Shown: in pieces, positions 60,835 to 64,000 of the stretch
Position numbering within the stretch: the stretch's first letter is position 1
Layout of the letters: every line of letters begins with the position of its first letter
Origin: CAXBNB01 sp040151475
Lineage (GTDB): Bacteria > Bacteroidota > Bacteroidia > Cytophagales > Cyclobacteriaceae
Direction: 5' to 3'
DNA: 64,000 bases
Assembly: GCF_040151475.1 (NCBI RefSeq)
Contig: NZ_JBDKWG010000132.1
Span: 62,001-126,000 of the forward strand
Program-made: the position numbers and the translations under genes
The notes under the pieces: generated by a model
What the model saw: the letters and a program-made list of their open reading frames with translations, nothing else
Told to the model about the DNA's origin: nothing
Database searches by the model: none

Positions 60835-60855
60835 CCGATAGCGGAAAGCTATCGG
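60835..60855 (+). terminator. Weak hairpin after FecR
   Basis: CCGATAGC (60835-60842), loop GGAAA, GCTATCGG (60848-60855). No proper T run follows. It may attenuate or process the message between fecR and the downstream susC. Confidence 0.4.
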
Positions 60856-60931
60856 CTACTTTCTGAATTCCCATCCGTGGACCAACACTTGTGGGAATCA
60901 TTAAATGATTGTTTAAAAAACACTTAAAATT

Positions 60932-63900
60932 ATGCAAAATAAATTACTATTAGCAGTACTCATGCTGTCAAAATTTCTATTTTATGGGGTTGCCTGTCAG
61001 GTATTTGTAGTTACCATGATATTAGGACATAGCTCGGAGGCACAAAAATACCAGAGTGTAAAAGAAAAACGCATTAGCCTGGAATTGAAAAACGTAAGCT
61101 TGAAGAAGGCACTGAATGGATTGGAAAAAAAGACAGGTTATTCATTTACTTATGATGACAAGAGCTTGAACGACCAAATAAAGCTTGATTTGATTGGTGA
61201 AGACAAATTGGTTTATGATTATCTGTTGGAATTGTCAAAAAAAGGGGATTTATACTTTAAGCAGTATAATAATTCCATTTCAGTATTTCGCCAGGGGCAA
61301 AAAAAGGAAAGAAAAATAATACAGGTGATTGAGCAGATGGCTGATGTTGACATCTCCGGAAAAATCACCGATGAAACGGGTGAAGGTTTGCCGGGTGCCT
61401 CTGTGCTGATTAAAGGTACAACGACAGGTACTACTACCGACCTTGATGGCAATTACTACCTCACGGCACCTGAGCAGTCTATTATAGTGGTGTCTTTTGT
61501 GGGGTACAAAACCAGCGAAATTTTAATGACGGGGCAAAATGTGATCGATGTGCAAATGGAATTGGATGCCGAGCAGTTGGAAGAAGTGGTAGTAGTAGGC
61601 TTTGGTACACAGGAGTCTCGTAAAGTAGTGAGTTCAGTTTCCCAGGTAACCGGAGAAGAATTGGCCGTTGACAAAAGACCAGTTACCAGTATACAATCTG
61701 CCTTAATAGGTTCTATTCCGGGTTTAAGGGGCTTAAATGCTAATGGTAGGCCAGGAAGCACTCCTTCTTTTTCCATAAGGGGGCCCAGCACATTGAACAA
61801 TGCCAATATTCTGATTATCATAGATGGGTTCGAAGGTAACCTTGCCGATCTGGATCCTCAAACTGTGGAGAGCGTGAGTATTCTAAAAGATGCTGCTGCA
61901 GTGGCAGTTTATGGTGCCAGGGGTGCCAATGGAGTAATGTTGGTGACTACCAAATCCACCAAAAGGAATGAAGGGCTTTCTGTATCCTACAGCTATAATG
62001 TTTCCAACCAATCCCCCAAAGATATTCCCGGTACATTGAACTCTCTGGAGCTTATGGAATTTGAGAATATTGCAGTGACTGGTGACCCCAGCGGTAGTGT
62101 GGCAGGTTCACCATACGGCACAGCGGAGTTGGATCTTGCACGCAGTGGGTTTTACCCGGAAACTGTATGGCCTGAAGAACTTTATGATAGCGGAGCTGGC
62201 CAACAATCCCACAATCTCGCTCTGCAAGGCGGATCAGAAAAAACAGGCTACCTGATCAATGCAAGTTACCTGAAACAGAATGGGTTTGTTATTGGAACTG
62301 ATGATTTCAAAAGGATGAACCTCCGGTTGAAAATAGACACTGACGTTACGGATTGGTTGACTGTGGGTATCAATGCTTTAATTACCAATAGGATTACCAA
62401 TAGTACCCCGGCCAATTCAGGAGATGGGCTTCTGGGGTCACCGTTTTTTCCGGTAAAGACAGTGGATGGTATATGGGTGGACAAAGGAAGCCCAGGAACT
62501 GCTAACCCTATAGCTGAAGCCGCTTCTGGAAGTTTCACCAAAACCAACAGGGATGCGGTCAACCTGCAGCTATATGCCAAATTGAAGCCGCTGAAAGGGC
62601 TGACCATTGAGCAGAGGGTTTCGTTTCTAAAAAACAATACGAACACCAGGGACTGGGACAATGTCTATGACCATGTAAAGCTGGATCTTGCCGATCCTGA
62701 TTCGTACACCAACCCAGAATCAACGGGTAGAGAGTATGCTTTTGGAAGCAGTGATTCCCGTCGATTGACTTTGACCTCCTCAAGTGATTATTCCATTAAA
62801 TCGCTGAGTACTATTAAATACCAATGGTACAGGGACAATCATCATGTAGATGTGTTGCTGGGTTTTCAATCGGAGCAAGGTGAAGCCGAATCTTTTCAGG
62901 CAGGACGAACAGGGTTTTTGTTGGATAACCTTATCGACATGTCTTTAGGACAAATGGCCAATCCAAACATCGGTGGTGGTATAGGAAACACATCGGGTAG
63001 AGGAGGAAATGCAACCACACTGTCTTATTTCGGAAGGGTCAATTACGACTTTCAGGGACGTTACCTGGCAGAATTCAGCTTTAGAAGGGATGGTAGTTCC
63101 AATTTTCTCGCCAGCAACAGGTGGGCCTTTTTCCCTGCCCTGGCAGTTGGGTGGAATATTGCGGAAGAATCTTTCCTGAATGCCACAGATTTTATTGACA
63201 AACTTAAACTGAGGGCATCCTATGGTAAAGCAGGGGATGATTCCGGTGTGGGCCGCAGGGTAACACAACTTGTGACCCTGGACGTGACCGGGTACCCAAT
63301 TGGAGGCGAAATTCAGCCAAGGTTGTTTTTAGGGGCACCTGCAAGCCGTGATTTGCAATGGGAGACATCCACCACATTTAACACTGGCCTGGACTTCTCT
63401 TTGTGGAAGGGGAAACTTCAAGTGAACTCCGAGTATTACATTACCAATAGAGAAGACATTCTGGACGAAGTGCTCACTCCCAAAGAGTTTGGTTTTGGCA
63501 ATGTGCCGGCCAACCTCTATGCGGTGAAGAGCTGGGGCTGGGAACTGGAATTGAGGCATGACAGCAACATTGGTGATGTTCGATATTGGGTTTCTTCAAA
63601 CATCACAAACTATGACAATGAGATCACAGATTTGGCTGGAAGGGAACAACCCAACTTTGCTGTAGGGCAAAGTATAAACGATCGTTTCGGATTCCAAACA
63701 GATGGTTTTTTCGATAACCAGGAAGAGATAGACGCCTACGTGCAGGAAGACGGTGCTACAGCCATAGACCAATCAAATGTTGGCGGTAGCTTTATTGGTG
63801 GTTATAAATTTATAGATCAGGTAACCGTGGACACCAACAATGATGGGGTACCGGATGCCCGCGATGGGGTTATAGATGGAGATGACAGGGTTATCCTGGA

Positions 63901-64000
63901 CGAGAACAGTGCCACCAACCTGAACCTGGGTATTGGCCTTGGACTTTCCTACAAAGGGTTCGCACTTTCTGCAAGGTTTTATGGAGCTTTGGATAGAGAC
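60932..64000 (+). CDS. SusC/RagA-type TonB-dependent receptor (partial, runs off the right edge)
   Basis: The frame is open from ATG 60932 to the window end (1,023 codons). The protein has a signal-anchor start, an STN domain (LKKALNGLEKKTGYSFTYDD) that couples it to FecR, a carboxypeptidase-regulatory-like domain (ISGKITDETGEGLPGASVLI), the VVVVGFGTQ plug opening with ILIIIDGFEGNLADLDPQ and YGARGANGVMLVTT, and the TonB barrel. It should import a glycan or peptide with a SusD partner located beyond the window. No frameshift was seen, in contrast with the first locus. Confidence 0.93.
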   Translation, partial: MQNKLLLAVLMLSKFLFYGVACQVFVVTMILGHSSEAQKYQSVKEKRISLELKNVSLKKALNGLEKKTGYSFTYDDKSLNDQIKLDLIGEDKLVYDYLLELSKKGDLYFKQYNNSISVFRQGQKKERKIIQVIEQMADVDISGKITDETGEGLPGASVLIKGTTTGTTTDLDGNYYLTAPEQSIIVVSFVGYKTSEILMTGQNVIDVQMELDAEQLEEVVVVGFGTQESRKVVSSVSQVTGEELAVDKRPVTSIQSALIGSIPGLRGLNANGRPGSTPSFSIRGPSTLNNANILIIIDGFEGNLADLDPQTVESVSILKDAAAVAVYGARGANGVMLVTTKSTKRNEGLSVSYSYNVSNQSPKDIPGTLNSLELMEFENIAVTGDPSGSVAGSPYGTAELDLARSGFYPETVWPEELYDSGAGQQSHNLALQGGSEKTGYLINASYLKQNGFVIGTDDFKRMNLRLKIDTDVTDWLTVGINALITNRITNSTPANSGDGLLGSPFFPVKTVDGIWVDKGSPGTANPIAEAASGSFTKTNRDAVNLQLYAKLKPLKGLTIEQRVSFLKNNTNTRDWDNVYDHVKLDLADPDSYTNPESTGREYAFGSSDSRRLTLTSSSDYSIKSLSTIKYQWYRDNHHVDVLLGFQSEQGEAESFQAGRTGFLLDNLIDMSLGQMANPNIGGGIGNTSGRGGNATTLSYFGRVNYDFQGRYLAEFSFRRDGSSNFLASNRWAFFPALAVGWNIAEESFLNATDFIDKLKLRASYGKAGDDSGVGRRVTQLVTLDVTGYPIGGEIQPRLFLGAPASRDLQWETSTTFNTGLDFSLWKGKLQVNSEYYITNREDILDEVLTPKEFGFGNVPANLYAVKSWGWELELRHDSNIGDVRYWVSSNITNYDNEITDLAGREQPNFAVGQSINDRFGFQTDGFFDNQEEIDAYVQEDGATAIDQSNVGGSFIGGYKFIDQVTVDTNNDGVPDARDGVIDGDDRVILDENSATNLNLGIGLGLSYKGFALSARFYGALDRD

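Noticed and set aside
1..64000. rRNA, tRNA genes and CRISPR arrays
   Set aside because: No cloverleaf-like CCA-proximal arms, rRNA signatures or regularly spaced repeats were noticed by eye; a covariance-model scan was not possible.

Overview
The window is from a Bacteroidota chromosome, most likely a marine or gut-associated Cytophagales-type bacterium. The evidence is AT-rich DNA, two ECF sigma/FecR/SusC loci, a SusD lipoprotein, six sulfatases, signal-peptide lipoproteins, several TAnnTTTG promoter motifs and few recognisable Shine-Dalgarno sequences. No rRNA, tRNA or CRISPR array was seen.

Region 1 (1-7320) looks like a phosphonate/phosphodiester scavenging block. It holds 2-aminoethylphosphonate transaminase (phnW), a divergent GlpT-like organophosphate transporter, a PHP phosphoesterase, two secreted endonuclease/exonuclease/phosphatase-fold enzymes (one fused to a LamG-like domain) and an EamA transporter. 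Region 2 (7400-16910) is mixed housekeeping: thyA, sdaAB, a TolC/adaptor efflux pair, a heparan-glucosaminide acetyltransferase-like membrane protein, a PhyH dioxygenase and small hypothetical proteins. Region 3 (17073-30632) is a thirteen-kilobase co-directional catabolic cluster for a sulfated, uronate-containing polysaccharide, probably glycosaminoglycan-like. It has an oligogalacturonate-lyase-like propeller, a DUF1961 protein, five sulfatases, an FG-GAP protein and a heparinase II/III lyase, but no SusC/SusD of its own. Region 4 (30740-34480) carries pxpABC (5-oxoprolinase, minus strand) and a tandem-FKBP lipoprotein.

Region 5 (34639-41432) is the most unusual. mnmE is followed by a genomic-island-like array of defence or toxin-antitoxin modules: HEPN/MNT, a SEC-C protein, HipB with broken HipA, AbiEi/AbiEii and a truncated hsdS. 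Two further copies of the mnmE 3' end separate the modules. The nearer copy differs from mnmE by synonymous changes only, which suggests repeated insertion at the 3' end of mnmE, the same kind of site used by SGI1-type islands.

Region 6 (41498-49853) has a CBM9-like protein and an OmpR/histidine-kinase pair with small downstream genes. Two promoters here share the same direct-repeat box and nearly identical spacing to a TAnnTTTG element, so I infer a local autoregulated regulon. A Gfo/Idh/MocA oxidoreductase and acetoacetyl-CoA synthetase lie on the minus strand.

Region 7 (49979-64000) contains two sigma/anti-sigma/TonB-receptor loci in tandem. In the first, susC is split by a frameshift and susD is intact. 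It is followed by a remnant of a deleted glycosidase-like gene and a sulfatase. The second has a highly structured 133-nt inverted-repeat element between sigma factor and FecR, and its SusC runs off the right edge.
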